A stretch of DNA of 64,000 nt from Sphingomonas sp. HITSZ_GF (GCF_029543155.1 NZ_JARQXA010000004.1:310001-374000), one strand, 5' to 3'; shown: positions 8,560 through 17,502, numbered from the stretch's first letter. Numbers and translations are program-made. The notes: generated by a model from the sequence alone, not told the origin.

Positions 8560-9018
8560 TCAGACTATTCGCGACAGGAACCGGCTGAACGGATCTTCGC
8601 GATAGTCGCCGAACGGCCCGCAATCGGTGAAGCCGAACTGGCGATAGAGCGCATGGGCCGGTTCGAAGGCCGCGCCCGATCCGGTCTCCAGGCTCACGCG
8701 CTTGTAACCGCGCGCGCGGGCGGTGGTGAGGATGTGCCCCACCAGCCTGGCACCGGTGCCGCGGCGCAGATGCTCTGATGCGGTGCGCATCGACTTGATC
8801 TCGCCATGCGCCGCATCGAGTTCGCGTAGCGCGCCGCAGCCGAGCAGGTCCTCGCCGTCCCACACGGTCCAGAAGGTCACGTCGGGCGCGGCGAGGCCGG
8901 AGAGGTCGAGGAAATGGGTGCTGTCCTTGGGCGAATTGGCCAGCATCCCCGCGAAATGCTGCTCGAGCAGCGCGACGACCTGGGGCTCGTCCAGCCCGCC
9001 TTCGCGAATCTCGGTCAT
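8560..9018 (-). CDS. GNAT family N-acetyltransferase (152 aa)
   Basis: The GNAT fold is shown by the acetyl-CoA binding segment LRRGTGARLVGHILTTARARGYKRVSLE (residues about 86-113, pattern R/Q-x-x-G-x-G/A) and the C-terminal FEPAHALYRQFGFTDCGPFGDY. It acts on an unknown amine substrate in the cytoplasm; the form resembles PhnO/YafP-like small acetyltransferases. Its ATG overlaps the stop of the preceding gene by four bases, so it is translationally coupled to that secreted TonB-domain-like protein, although no functional link is obvious. Confidence 0.88.
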   Translation of the reverse strand: MTEIREGGLDEPQVVALLEQHFAGMLANSPKDSTHFLDLSGLAAPDVTFWTVWDGEDLLGCGALRELDAAHGEIKSMRTASEHLRRGTGARLVGHILTTARARGYKRVSLETGSGAAFEPAHALYRQFGFTDCGPFGDYREDPFSRFLSRIV

Positions 9019-10028
9019 TGGGTGAATACCGGGGAAAGGCGCAGCTCGCCGTCCACCTTGCGACCGAACATGTCGACCGGCGCGGTGTAGGGCAGGCTCT
9101 CGGCATGGCGGCATGCGGCGAGGTCGCCATCGTCGCTGCCGGTGGTTCGGGTGATCTGGCAGACCGGCCGCTTCCCGCCGGCAGGGAAGCGCAGCAGGAT
9201 CGCGCCCTTGTTGGTGGCGCCTTCGGGCCTGACGGGCACGGCCTGGGCGGCCTTGCGATCGAAGACCAGCGGCGTGCCGATGCGTTCGGGCAACCCGAGC
9301 TTGGCCTTGCCCTTGTTCCAGCGCACCAGCACGGTTGCGCGATTGAAGCTCTCGCCGGGGCGGGTTTGATAGCCGGCCGTCGCCAGCGCCTGGCAGGTCG
9401 CGTCGGACAATGCCTTGTCGACCGGCCGGTCGAGCACGCGGCAGACGGTCTGGAACCGGCCGTCGCGCGCGCCATAGAGCATCACGCTCACTGCCAGATC
9501 CGCCTTGCCGGTGAAGCCGGCCGGGGCAAAGCGCGGCCAGTCCGGTTCGCGGGTGATCCGCATATTGGCCGTGGAACGCATCAGTTCCGCGTTCACGCCG
9601 TCCGAATCGCCCGGATAGGGCGCCGGCGGGAACTCGCGTGGCGCGAATATCAGCCTCAGCGAGAGCTGGTCCGACACAGGCCTTCCGGCGCGATCCAGTG
9701 CATGAATGAACTTGCCGCGCTGGCGCACGATCGGGCAGATCAGCCCGGCAAGCGCTTCGGGCTGGCCCGCCTCGGGCCGGCAATCGGCAACCGCGCCGCT
9801 GGCGTCGATCCGCACCGTGGCGCGCACCTCGCCCTTGCCGTCCTTGTCGAGCCCGGAGGCGGGGTAGTCGGCCGGCGTCGTCCAGTGCCACATGTCCTGC
9901 CCCAGCGCCGGGCGCAGCAAATCCGTGCCTGCGCCGGCGGCATCCGCAAAGAGATACACCGCCGGCAGGGGCTTCGGCGCCGGCACCGCTTGCCCCCAGG
10001 CGAGCGCCAGCATCATTTCAGTCAGCAT
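9015..10028 (-). CDS. hypothetical protein with TonB C-terminus-like domain (337 aa)
   Basis: The N terminus MLTEMMLALAWGQAVPAP looks like a short secretion signal. Residues about 60-115 read as an energy-transducer TonB C-terminal-like module: GEVRATVRIDASGAVADC followed by the Cys pair and FIHALDRAGRPV. A second, more divergent copy is suggested at residues 175-230 (KADLAVSVMLYGARDGRFQTVC). Sphingomonads carry many stand-alone proteins of this type that are not true TonB. It probably acts in the periplasm; its role is unknown. First gene of a two-gene unit with the GNAT. Confidence 0.65.
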   Translation of the reverse strand: MLTEMMLALAWGQAVPAPKPLPAVYLFADAAGAGTDLLRPALGQDMWHWTTPADYPASGLDKDGKGEVRATVRIDASGAVADCRPEAGQPEALAGLICPIVRQRGKFIHALDRAGRPVSDQLSLRLIFAPREFPPAPYPGDSDGVNAELMRSTANMRITREPDWPRFAPAGFTGKADLAVSVMLYGARDGRFQTVCRVLDRPVDKALSDATCQALATAGYQTRPGESFNRATVLVRWNKGKAKLGLPERIGTPLVFDRKAAQAVPVRPEGATNKGAILLRFPAGGKRPVCQITRTTGSDDGDLAACRHAESLPYTAPVDMFGRKVDGELRLSPVFTQ

Positions 10029-10067
10029 CGATTTCCCTCCCCTGAAATCGTTTCTGAGGTCGTTGGC

Positions 10068-11186
10068 TCAGATCTCGTCGATAAATCCTGCCAAAGTCTC
10101 AAGGCACGAATGCGCCAGCGTCTTGCAGCGCGCGGGCGACCAAGCGAACTCGGCGTCCGCATTGGCCTCGTGATCCTTGAACGGCATCTCCAGCGTCATC
10201 GACACCGCGCCGAAGCGCTCGGCGAGCTGGTTGGTCGACATCGACAGATTGGCCTGGCCCGGCGCCGACTTCTCGTATCCCAGGTCGAGCTGGAAGTCGG
10301 GCGTCGCCTTGGCGAGGCGGCGGGCATATTCGTAGAATTTCTCGCCATGCGCATCGGTCCACGAGGCAATGCCCTCGAAGCCGGCAAGGAAGTTGGCCGG
10401 GATCGCCTCGTCGCCGTGCACGTCCATCGCGAAGTCGACGCCGGTCTCGTCCATCGCCGCCTTGACCAGGAAGACCTCGGGGCTCTTCTCCATCGTCGGC
10501 GCATGCCATTCGCGGTTGAGGTTGATGCCCGCCGCGTTGGTGCGCAGATGGCCGCGGCGCGAGCCGTCGGGGTTCATGTTCGGCACGATGTGGAACACGG
10601 CCTTTTCGCGCAGCGCGAGCGCGGTCTTGTTGGTCGGGTCGGTGAGGAACTCGAGCGCGCCTTCCATCCACCATTCGGCCATCGTCTCGCCGGGATGCTG
10701 GCGGGCATAGAGCCACACGGTCTTGGGGCCGGTGCCGAGCGTCAGCAGGTCCATCGGCTGGCCGTCGAGCGTCTTGCCCAGCTCGCGGTGCGAAACGCCC
10801 GGCATCAGCGCCATGCGGCTGACCAGGTCGTGGTGCCGCTCCATCGAATAGGGAGCGAAATAGGCGAACCACACCAGGTCGGTGTCGATCGCCTTGGTGA
10901 AGGTCAGCACCCCGTCGGCATAGCTCGATTCGGCGGTGCGCCACGCCTCGCGGTCGGTCGACCAGCGCGCCTTGTACCCCGGCCAGCCAAAGGCATAGGC
11001 CGCGCCGCCCGCGTTGGTCAGGCGGAAGGTGAGCGTGCGCCCCTTCGCCCCGGCCACGCGGAAATGGAACCACTGGTAGAAATCGGACAGGTGATCGGTG
11101 ACGATCTCGAGGTCGACGCGGTCGCCCTCGATGCCGACGAGACGGATGTTGCCGGAATCGAAGCCGGAGTTGATCTGGATGGTCAT
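10068..11186 (-). CDS. M14 family zinc carboxypeptidase, cytosolic carboxypeptidase-like (372 aa)
   Basis: The N-terminal 120 residues form the beta-sandwich domain typical of cytosolic carboxypeptidases (M14D). The catalytic domain follows: zinc ligands H164 and E167 in ARQHPGETMAEW, the substrate-binding NPDGSRRGHLRTNAAG, NREW, the third zinc ligand in DVHGDE (about residue 257), and the general-base glutamate in VSMTLEMPFKD. Bacterial relatives trim C-terminal residues from proteins or peptides; the substrate is unknown. No signal peptide is seen. It overlaps the upstream lipoprotein stop by four bases. Confidence 0.92.
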   Translation of the reverse strand: MTIQINSGFDSGNIRLVGIEGDRVDLEIVTDHLSDFYQWFHFRVAGAKGRTLTFRLTNAGGAAYAFGWPGYKARWSTDREAWRTAESSYADGVLTFTKAIDTDLVWFAYFAPYSMERHHDLVSRMALMPGVSHRELGKTLDGQPMDLLTLGTGPKTVWLYARQHPGETMAEWWMEGALEFLTDPTNKTALALREKAVFHIVPNMNPDGSRRGHLRTNAAGINLNREWHAPTMEKSPEVFLVKAAMDETGVDFAMDVHGDEAIPANFLAGFEGIASWTDAHGEKFYEYARRLAKATPDFQLDLGYEKSAPGQANLSMSTNQLAERFGAVSMTLEMPFKDHEANADAEFAWSPARCKTLAHSCLETLAGFIDEI

Positions 11187-11782
11187 TTCACCGTGATAGT
11201 GATGCCTGACTCTCCGGGGAAGTCCTTGAACAGCGCCTTTGCCATCCGCGCCGCCGCAACGGCCGGCTGGGCGGGATCGGTGCCGCTGACATTGTCGGTC
11301 TGCGCGCGGCCTTCCCACACGGTGGTGTTGTCGCTGCGGCGGCGCAGCTGCACCCACAGCTCGGTCTGGTAGAGCTCGCGCGTCTTGCCGCCGATGCCGA
11401 AGCCGACATCGCCGCCAACGCCCACGCCGCCGCGGCGCCCGCCGCTGAAGCTGCCGCCGCCGACGCCGATCGTCACGGGCGGCGGCTCCTTGAAGGCGCC
11501 CTTGGAGACGCGGCGGAAGGCGACCGCGGCGATATAGCCCGAAGGCGTGCTGCTCACCGACTGGACATAGCCCAGCCGCTCCAGCTCGGCGCGCACCGCA
11601 TCGGCATAGGTCTGGTATTCCGGCCCGAACGAATCGGTGTTCGCCATCGGCTCGATCGCCACCGTGGTGCGCTCCATCGGTGCGCCCAGATGATAGCGCG
11701 TCACGTCGATCGGCTGGGGACGATAGGTCGGGGCGCAGGCGCCCAAGGCGACGAGCAGGGCGATGCTGAGCGGCTTCTTCAC
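11183..11782 (-). CDS. DUF4136-like outer-membrane lipoprotein (199 aa)
   Basis: The lipoprotein signal KKPLSIALLVALGAC ends in a lipobox cysteine (about residue 16). The mature part fits the DUF4136 family: an ERTTVAIEP strand, the YADAVRAELERLGYV helix, and a C-terminal ELWVQLRRRSDNTTVWEGRA strand followed by an alanine-rich helix. A Gly-rich loop (VGGGSFSGGRRGGVGVGGDVG, residues about 110-130) is inserted between strands. The GTG start at 11782 has CAGGAG ten bases upstream; no ATG gives a proper signal peptide. It is co-translated with the M14 carboxypeptidase. Confidence 0.82.
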   Translation of the reverse strand: MKKPLSIALLVALGACAPTYRPQPIDVTRYHLGAPMERTTVAIEPMANTDSFGPEYQTYADAVRAELERLGYVQSVSSTPSGYIAAVAFRRVSKGAFKEPPPVTIGVGGGSFSGGRRGGVGVGGDVGFGIGGKTRELYQTELWVQLRRRSDNTTVWEGRAQTDNVSGTDPAQPAVAAARMAKALFKDFPGESGITITVK

Positions 11783-11956
11783 GCGACGAACTCCTGTTTC
11801 GCGGACGGAACGTCTCCGTTTGCCTTCCAACACGGAGTCCGTCGAGTGGTTCCGTATCTGCGCGCGCCAGGGCGACTCCAGCCTTGACTTGGCCGGCGGT
11901 GGCCACTAGGCGAGCCCCTCTTTCCGGCATTCCATAGTTTGAGAAGCGAATCGGTC

Positions 11957-12082
11957 ATGAAGATCGTGAATTCATTGAAGTCGCTCAAGGATCGGCATCG
12001 CGACAACCGCGTGATCCGCCGTCGTGGGCGCATCTACGTCATCAACAAGACCCAGAAGCGTTTCAAGGCTCGCCAGGGCTAA
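11957..12082 (+). CDS. rpmJ: 50S ribosomal protein L36, zinc-free form
   Basis: This 41-residue protein begins [19 protein letters not shown] and ends [14 protein letters not shown], the C-minus L36 form found across alphaproteobacteria. It lacks all the cysteines and the histidine of the zinc-binding form. It binds 23S rRNA in the large subunit. Very Arg/Lys-rich, with a weak AGAAG before the ATG. The HAD gene starts two bases after its stop, so the two share an mRNA. Confidence 0.95.
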   Translation: MKIVNSLKSLKDRHRDNRVIRRRGRIYVINKTQKRFKARQG

Positions 12083-12083
12083 G

Positions 12084-12692
12084 GTGATTCCGCACGCCGT
12101 CATCTTCGATGTCGGCAATGTGCTGTTTCCCTGGAATCCGCGGTCTTTGTACGGGCGCCTGATCGATGACGATCGGGCGCTCGACGCATTTATGGCCGAT
12201 GTGCTCACCATGGAGTGGCACACCGAGCTCGATCGCGGGCGTCCCTTTGCCGAAGCTTCGGCAGAGCTGGCCGCCGCGTATCCCGAGCATGCCGATCTGA
12301 TCGCCGCCTGGGGCCCGCGCTTCAACGAGACGCTGGGCCCGCCGATCGCCGGCATGGCGGAGATTCTCGCCGATCTCGATTCGCGCGGCGTGCCGCTGTT
12401 CGCGATCACCAATTTCTCGGGCGAGTTCTTCCGCGCCTTCGCGCCGCTCCATCCTGGGATATTCGGCCGTTTCCGCGACATCGTCGTCTCGGGCGACGAG
12501 AAGCTGCTCAAGCCCGATCGCGCCATCTACGACCTGGCGCTCCGCCGATTCGGCCTGGAGGGGCCGGACGCGGTGTTCATCGACGACAGCATCAAGAATG
12601 TCGCCGGCGCGCAGGATGCCGGCATCCACGCGCTGCTGTTCACCGATGCGGCGAAGCTGCGCGTGGATCTGGAAGGCCTGGGGCTGCTTTAA
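12084..12692 (+). CDS. HAD superfamily hydrolase, YihX-like (202 aa)
   Basis: Motif I is AVIFDVGNVLFPWN, with the nucleophile Asp at residue 9 and a Gly-Asn in place of the second Asp, as in the glucose-1-phosphatase YihX. Motif II is FAITNFS, motif III the Lys in SGDEKLLKPD, and motif IV FIDDSIKNV. These are the hallmarks of HAD-IA phosphatases. The substrate is probably a small sugar phosphate but is not determined. The GTG start at 12084 follows the rpmJ stop by one base; no ATG lies before motif I. Confidence 0.9.
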   Translation: MIPHAVIFDVGNVLFPWNPRSLYGRLIDDDRALDAFMADVLTMEWHTELDRGRPFAEASAELAAAYPEHADLIAAWGPRFNETLGPPIAGMAEILADLDSRGVPLFAITNFSGEFFRAFAPLHPGIFGRFRDIVVSGDEKLLKPDRAIYDLALRRFGLEGPDAVFIDDSIKNVAGAQDAGIHALLFTDAAKLRVDLEGLGLL

Positions 12693-12699
12693 CTTCTGC

Positions 12700-12802
12700 T
12701 CCCCTCCCTGGTGAAGGGAGGGGTCGGGGGTGGGTGGGCTTCAACAGGCTTCTCAGCTCGCGGATGGCAACCCACCCCTAGCCCCTCCCTTCCAGGGAGG
12801 GG
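12700..12802. repeat. inverted repeat, family D, between convergent HAD and pyk genes
   Basis: The left arm holds CCCCTCCCTGGTGAAGGGAG and GGGTCGGGGGTGGGTGGG. The right arm holds CCCACCCCTAGCCCC and TCCCTTCCAGGGAGGGG. Both arms fold alone and with each other. Its position between converging stops suggests a shared terminator. Confidence 0.75.
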
Positions 12803-12813
12803 AATCCTGCGTA

Positions 12814-14292
12814 TCAGATCGCGTCCGGGCCTTCCTTGCCCGGATGGTTCTTCAGCTCGTCGCCGACGAGCGTCACCACGTGCAGCACATTGGTCGAGCC
12901 CGGCGTCTTGAACGGCACGCCGGCGCACAGCACCACGCGGTCGCCCGCCGCGGCGATATGGTGGCGCAGGGCCATCCGCTTCGACTTGGCGACCATCTCC
13001 TCGAACGAATCGACATCGCGCGTGTGCACTGCATGCACGCCCCACAGCAGGCCGAGCCGGCGGGCGGTGTCGATATGCGGGGTCAGCACCAGGATCGGCA
13101 CCGAGGGGCGCTCGCGGGCGATGCGCCGCGCGGTCGATCCCGAGGTGGTGAAGCAGCTGATGCCCGATGCCGACACCGTCTTGGCGATGTTCTTCGCCGC
13201 CTCGGCCAGCGCGTCGGCGGTGGTGGGATCGGGGCGCAGCACGGTGAAGTGGACGCGGTCGCCATGCGCGGGGTCGCGCTCCACTGCGTCGGCGATCGAG
13301 TTCATCATCGCCACCGATTCGACCGGCCACTTGCCCGCGGCGCTCTCGGCCGAGAGCATGATCGCGTCGGCGCCGTCATAGACTGCGGTGGCGACGTCCG
13401 AGACCTCTGCGCGCGTCGGCGACGGGCTCTCGATCATCGATTCGAGCATCTGAGTAGCGACGATCACCGGGCGGCCCATGCGGCGCGCGGTCTCGACGAT
13501 GCGCTTCTGCAGCGGCGGCACGGTCTGCGGCGGCAGCTCGACGCCCAGGTCGCCGCGCGCAACCATCACGCCGTCACACTGCTCGACGATCTCGTCGAGC
13601 CGGGCAATGGCCGAGGGCTTCTCGATCTTGGCGAGCAAAGCCGCCTTGCCGCCGATCAGCCGGCGGGCTTCCATCAGGTCCTCGGGGCGCTGGACGAAGC
13701 TGAGCGCGATCCAGTCGGCACCCTGCTCGACCGCGAAGGCGAGGTCGCTGCGGTCCTTCTCGGTCAGCGCGGCAAGCGGCAGCACCATGTCGGGCACGTT
13801 CAGGCCCTTGTTGTTCGACAGCGGGCCGCCGACCTCGACGATCGTGGTCAGCCGATCGGGCGCGACCGAGATCACGCGCAGCACCAGCTTGCCGTCGTCG
13901 AGCAGCAGCCGTGCATTCTCGTGCGCCGCCTCGAAGATCTCGCGGTGCGGCAACTCGACCCGGGTGGCGTCGCCCGGCGTCTTGTCGCGATCGAGGATGA
14001 ACTCGTGGCCGGTGACCAGCTGCACCTTGCCGTCGGCGAACTTGCCGACGCGCAGCTTCGGGCCCTGCAGGTCGGCCAGGATCGTGGTCGGCCGGCCATA
14101 TTTCTTCTCGAGGCCGCGGATCGCCTCGAACAGCGGCACCTTCGATGCCTGGTCGCCATGGCTCATGTTGATGCGGAACGCGTCGGCGCCCGCCTCGAAC
14201 AGCTTGCCGATCATCTCGGAGCTGGCGCTGGCCGGGCCCAGCGTGGCGAGGATGCGCACCTTGCGCGTGCGGGGGCTGATTGCCTTTGTCAT
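12814..14292 (-). CDS. pyk: pyruvate kinase
   Basis: Pyruvate kinase makes pyruvate and ATP from phosphoenolpyruvate and ADP. Visible family landmarks are RKVRILATLGPAS at the N terminus, RINMSHG, ILADLQGPKLRVG, the catalytic LLAKIEKPSAI lysine segment, MVARGDLGVELP, and the signature VIVATQMLESMIESPSPTRAEVSDVA (residues 287-312). The 492 aa include the C-terminal domain with TSGSTARRIARERP. ATG 14292 is preferred over 14301 because GAGG lies 11 rather than 2 bases away. Confidence 0.97.
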   Translation of the reverse strand: MTKAISPRTRKVRILATLGPASASSEMIGKLFEAGADAFRINMSHGDQASKVPLFEAIRGLEKKYGRPTTILADLQGPKLRVGKFADGKVQLVTGHEFILDRDKTPGDATRVELPHREIFEAAHENARLLLDDGKLVLRVISVAPDRLTTIVEVGGPLSNNKGLNVPDMVLPLAALTEKDRSDLAFAVEQGADWIALSFVQRPEDLMEARRLIGGKAALLAKIEKPSAIARLDEIVEQCDGVMVARGDLGVELPPQTVPPLQKRIVETARRMGRPVIVATQMLESMIESPSPTRAEVSDVATAVYDGADAIMLSAESAAGKWPVESVAMMNSIADAVERDPAHGDRVHFTVLRPDPTTADALAEAAKNIAKTVSASGISCFTTSGSTARRIARERPSVPILVLTPHIDTARRLGLLWGVHAVHTRDVDSFEEMVAKSKRMALRHHIAAAGDRVVLCAGVPFKTPGSTNVLHVVTLVGDELKNHPGKEGPDAI

Positions 14293-14368
14293 CACTGTCA
14301 TATCCTCGGCTTGTGCCCGGGTGCCTCTAGCCTCATATCCCAGCGGATCAACCGCTGAGGTGTGATTA

Positions 14369-14743
14369 ATGGACGAACTCGACAAACTGGATGACGCTAC
14401 AGCCGCCACGGCGTTCCGCAGCCTCGTCCGCCATCTCCGCCGCCGCACCGATGCGCAGAACATCGATCTGATGGGCCTGTCCGGCTTCTGCCGCAACTGC
14501 CTGGCCGACTGGATCGTCGAGGCCGATCCGGCGATCGACCGCGAGGAAGCGCGCCGGATCATCTACGACATGCCCTTCTCCGAATGGAAGGCGAAGTATC
14601 AGGCGGAGGCGACGCCCGAGCAGATCGCGCGGATGGAGCAGAGCATCGCGCGCAACGAGACGATCGACGAGGAGCTGGACGAAGCGCTCGACGAGAGCTT
14701 CCCGGCTAGTGACCCGCCGGCGATGACCCAGCCGGGAGGCTGA
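14369..14743 (+). CDS. DUF1244 family protein (124 aa)
   Basis: The central region AQNIDLMGLSGFCRNCLADW (residues 29-48) with its CxxC pair is the signature of DUF1244, a small alpha-helical family widespread in alpha- and gammaproteobacteria. The C-terminal extension is acidic (DEELDEALDESFPASDPP, a tail shared by many sphingomonad proteins). It is cytoplasmic and its function is unknown. It is divergent from pyk. Its last 38 bases overlap, tail to tail, the end of the SGNH hydrolase gene. Confidence 0.92.
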   Translation: MDELDKLDDATAATAFRSLVRHLRRRTDAQNIDLMGLSGFCRNCLADWIVEADPAIDREEARRIIYDMPFSEWKAKYQAEATPEQIARMEQSIARNETIDEELDEALDESFPASDPPAMTQPGG

Positions 14744-15515
14744 CCGGCGGCGCCAGCGGCCGGGCCTTTGCCGGCGGCAGCTTGAACCGCAGCGCCTTGG
14801 CCACCGCGCCGCGCCAGATGTCATAGCCTGCGCGGGTCATGTGCAGCCCGTCCTGGCGGTAGAGCTCGGGGCGCGGCTTGCCGTCGCGGCCCAGCATCGC
14901 CGGGAAGATGTCGACATAGCCGAGCGTCGGGTCGCTCGCGACATAGTCGCGCACCAGCGCATTGGTCGCGCGGATGCCGTCGATCAGCTGCCAGCGCGAG
15001 ATGCTCGGCTTGATCGAGACGAACAGGATGCGCGTCGTCGGCAGCTTGGCGTGGACCTTGGTCACCAGCGCCTGGAAATCGGCGAACACTTCGTCGGGCG
15101 TGTGCCCCGCGCCCAGGTCGTTGTCGCCGGCATAGAAGACGATCGTCTTCGGCGCATAGGGTGTCACGATCCGGTCGACATAGCGCACGCTGTCCGGGAT
15201 GGTGGAGCCGCCGAAGCCGCGGTTGATCACGTTCAGCCCGGGAAAGTCGTGCGCCAGGTCGGTCCACATCCGGATGCTCGAGCTGCCGAGGAACAGGATT
15301 CCGCCGCGGGCCGGCTTCGCCAGGGCGTCGCGCGCCTCGAACGCTGCGATCTCGGCGGCGAAGGGCTGCTTCTCCATCGGCGCCGGTGCCGAGCGCGGCG
15401 GCACGCGCATCGCGGGCGGCAGCTCGATCGGCGGCGCCGGCCGGGTCTGGGCCGGCGCGGTCGCGGGCATCAGGGCGAGGGCGGCGGCGAAAAATTTCGG
15501 AATGTGTCGGAACAT
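14706..15515 (-). CDS. secreted SGNH/GDSL hydrolase (269 aa)
   Basis: A signal peptide (FRHIPKFFAAALALMPATAPAQ region) is followed by a Pro-rich linker. The SGNH core has block I GGILFLGSSSIRMW with the nucleophile Ser, block II Gly in NRGFGGSTI, block III FYAGDNDLGAG with the oxyanion Asn, and block V DGLHMTRAGYDIW with the catalytic His. It is probably a periplasmic esterase or lipase; the substrate is unknown. The ATG at 15515 begins the signal peptide; an ATG at 15617 would add a non-signal N terminus. Confidence 0.9.
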   Translation of the reverse strand: MFRHIPKFFAAALALMPATAPAQTRPAPPIELPPAMRVPPRSAPAPMEKQPFAAEIAAFEARDALAKPARGGILFLGSSSIRMWTDLAHDFPGLNVINRGFGGSTIPDSVRYVDRIVTPYAPKTIVFYAGDNDLGAGHTPDEVFADFQALVTKVHAKLPTTRILFVSIKPSISRWQLIDGIRATNALVRDYVASDPTLGYVDIFPAMLGRDGKPRPELYRQDGLHMTRAGYDIWRGAVAKALRFKLPPAKARPLAPPVSLPAGSSPAGH

Positions 15516-15616
15516 GTCCCTTCGGATAAAGCCGGATGCGATTCGCCGCAAATGAGTCTTGAGCGCGGGCGCCAGCTTCTCTAATCGCCCCGCTTCACCC
15601 CAATCAGGAGCCTTCA

Positions 15617-15853
15617 ATGTCCGACTCGATTTCCGCCGAACAACTGCGCCTCCTCATCGAGCGCATCGAGCGGCTCGAGGAAGAGAAGAAGGGCATCGCC
15701 GACGACATCAAGGATGTCTATGGCGAGGCGAAGGCCACCGGCTTCGACGTGAAGACGATGCGCTCGATCGTTCGCCTGCGGAAGATGGAGAAGCATCACC
15801 GCGACGAGGCCGAGATGCTGCTCGAGACCTACAAGCAGGCGCTGGGCATCTGA
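15617..15853 (+). CDS. gapR: nucleoid-associated protein GapR (DUF2312)
   Basis: A 78-residue, almost wholly helical coiled-coil protein: the first helix holds [20 protein letters not shown] and the later one [20 protein letters not shown]. This is the DUF2312 family, whose Caulobacter member GapR binds overtwisted AT-rich DNA and helps topoisomerases during replication and transcription. GGAG lies nine bases before the ATG. The role here is transferred from the family. A hairpin repeat follows. Confidence 0.93.
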   Translation: MSDSISAEQLRLLIERIERLEEEKKGIADDIKDVYGEAKATGFDVKTMRSIVRLRKMEKHHRDEAEMLLETYKQALGI

Positions 15854-15860
15854 CATTAAC

Positions 15861-15953
15861 GTCACTCCGCCCCGGACCTGATCCGGGGCGGGGTCTCGGG
15901 CGAAGGCGCGGGACAAGAGCCGCACGAGATCCCGGCTTGCGCCGGGAGGACGA
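15861..15953. repeat. inverted repeat, family B, after gapR
   Basis: The left hairpin CCCCGGACCTGATCCGGGG is followed by GTCTCGGGCG. The right hairpin is CCCGGCTTGCGCCGGG with GAGAT before it. It is related to the 2746 and 40593 elements but has a different left stem. It lies between gapR and yebC, which read in the same direction. Confidence 0.7.
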
Positions 15954-16025
15954 TTTGGGCCGGGCATTGCCCATCGCCCCTTGCCTGGCCTAGAGACGCG
16001 CCACGATTTTCCATACGAGAGCGCA

Positions 16026-16769
16026 ATGGCAGGCCATTCCAAATTCAAGAACATCATGCACCGCAAGGGCGCGCAGGATAAGAAGCGCTCGAGCATGTTC
16101 TCCAAGCTCAGCCGCGAAATCACCGTCGCCGCCAAGATGGGCTTGCCCGATCCCGACATGAACCCGCGCCTGCGCGCCGCGATCGCCGCGGCCAAGGCGC
16201 AGTCGATGCCCAAGGACAATATCCAGCGCTCGATCGACAAGGCGTCGAAGGGCGATGGCGAGAATTACGAAGAGATCCGCTACGAAGGCTTCGGTCCGGG
16301 CGGCGTCAGCCTGATCATTGAGGCGCTGACCGACAACCGCAACCGCACCGCCACCAATGTGCGCACCGCGGTCTCGAAGAATGGCGGCAATCTCGGCACT
16401 GCCGGCTCGGTCAGCCACGGCTTCGACCGGATGGGCCTGATCAACTATCCGCTCAGCGCCGGCGACGCCGAAAAAGTGTTCGAGGCGGCGCTCGAAGCCG
16501 GTGCCGAGGACGTGACCTCGAGCGAGGACGGCCACGAGATCTGGACCGCCCAGGGCGATCTCCACGAAGTCGCCAAGGCGCTCGAATCGGTGCTCGGCGA
16601 AGCCGAAGGCGCCAAGCTCGCCTGGCGCCCGCAGACCATGGTCGATGTGGGCGAGGACGACGCGACCAAGCTGTTCAAGCTGATCGACGCGCTCGACGAC
16701 GACGACGACGTCCAGACCGTCTGGGGCAATTACGAAGTCTCGGACGCGGTGATGGAGAAGCTGGGTTGA
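16026..16769 (+). CDS. YebC/PmpR family protein
   Basis: The start [20 protein letters not shown] is the invariant YebC N terminus. Later landmarks are [50 protein letters not shown] and the acidic C-terminal domain ending [15 protein letters not shown]. Members act as transcription regulators or, by more recent work, aid translation of difficult peptide stretches. The length (247 aa) is normal. In many bacteria yebC lies directly upstream of ruvC, as here. Confidence 0.95.
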   Translation: MAGHSKFKNIMHRKGAQDKKRSSMFSKLSREITVAAKMGLPDPDMNPRLRAAIAAAKAQSMPKDNIQRSIDKASKGDGENYEEIRYEGFGPGGVSLIIEALTDNRNRTATNVRTAVSKNGGNLGTAGSVSHGFDRMGLINYPLSAGDAEKVFEAALEAGAEDVTSSEDGHEIWTAQGDLHEVAKALESVLGEAEGAKLAWRPQTMVDVGEDDATKLFKLIDALDDDDDVQTVWGNYEVSDAVMEKLG

Positions 16770-16776
16770 TCCAATT

Positions 16777-17006
16777 CCTCCCCGAGCTTGCTCGGGGAGG
16801 GGGACCGCGCCCGCAGGGCGTGGTGGAGGGGCCGCGCCGCCAGGCGCGGCGCGCCGGCTTCCTTCTCCCCATCGCCGCTGCGCGGCGCCCCTCCACCATG
16901 CTGCGCCCACGGATTGCTTCGCAATCCGGCTCCGCGGCTGCGACATGCTCCCAGCATGTCGCTGATCGCTGCTACGTCCCCCTCCCCGAGACAAGCTCGG
17001 GGAGGA
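16777..17006. repeat. intergenic repeat, family C, long copy between yebC and ruvC
   Basis: The outer arms are TCCTCCCCGAGCTTGCTCGG and GAGACAAGCTCGGGGAGGA. Inside are CGCCTGGCGGCGCGGC-like GC hairpins and pairs such as GGTGGAGGGGC with GCCCCTCCACCA, and CATGCTccCAGCATG. Its last bases, GGGGAGGAA, lie eight bases before the ruvC ATG and act as its ribosome binding site. Confidence 0.8.
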
Positions 17007-17013
17007 ATTTTCT

Positions 17014-17502
17014 ATGATCATCCTCGGCCTCGATCCCGGGCTCGGCACCACCGGCTGGGGGCTGATCCGTGCCGAGGGCAATCGCCTGTCGCACCTCGCC
17101 AATGGCCGGCTCAAGACCGATACCCAGGCGCCGCTGCCCCGGCGCCTCGCGCATCTCGACGCGATGCTCGCCGCGCTGATCGCCGATCATGCGCCGGAGG
17201 CTGCGGCGGTCGAGGAAGTGTTCGTCAATTCCAATGCCCAGTCGACGCTCAAGCTCGGCCAGGCGCGCGGGGTGGTGCTGTGCGCCGCGGCGCGGATCGG
17301 CATCGATGTCGGCGAGTACAAGCCGAGCACGGTCAAGAAATCGGTGGTCGGCGTCGGCAATGCCGACAAGGACCAGGTCCACGCCATGGTCGCGCGGCTG
17401 CTGCCAGGCGTGAAGATCGACGGGCCCGACGCTGCCGACGCGCTCGCCGTCGCGATCTGCCACGCCCATCACCTCGCAAGCGCGCGCTTCGGCCTGCGCT
17501 AG
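17014..17502 (+). CDS. ruvC: Holliday junction resolvase
   Basis: RuvC cuts Holliday junctions made by RecA and moved by RuvAB. The first catalytic aspartate is in [16 protein letters not shown]. The second acidic residue is in [15 protein letters not shown] and the C-terminal pair in [16 protein letters not shown]. The length (162 aa) is usual. The Shine-Dalgarno sequence GGAGGAA is formed by the end of the upstream repeat element. ruvA follows after 207 bases. Confidence 0.97.
   Translation: MIILGLDPGLGTTGWGLIRAEGNRLSHLANGRLKTDTQAPLPRRLAHLDAMLAALIADHAPEAAAVEEVFVNSNAQSTLKLGQARGVVLCAAARIGIDVGEYKPSTVKKSVVGVGNADKDQVHAMVARLLPGVKIDGPDAADALAVAICHAHHLASARFGLR

Noticed and set aside
11187..11930. 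Extension of the M14 carboxypeptidase frame through the DUF4136 gene
   Set aside because: It would overlap the lipoprotein gene in another frame on the same strand; the four-base ATGA overlap at 11183-11186 and the family start MTIQINSGFD place the start at 11186.
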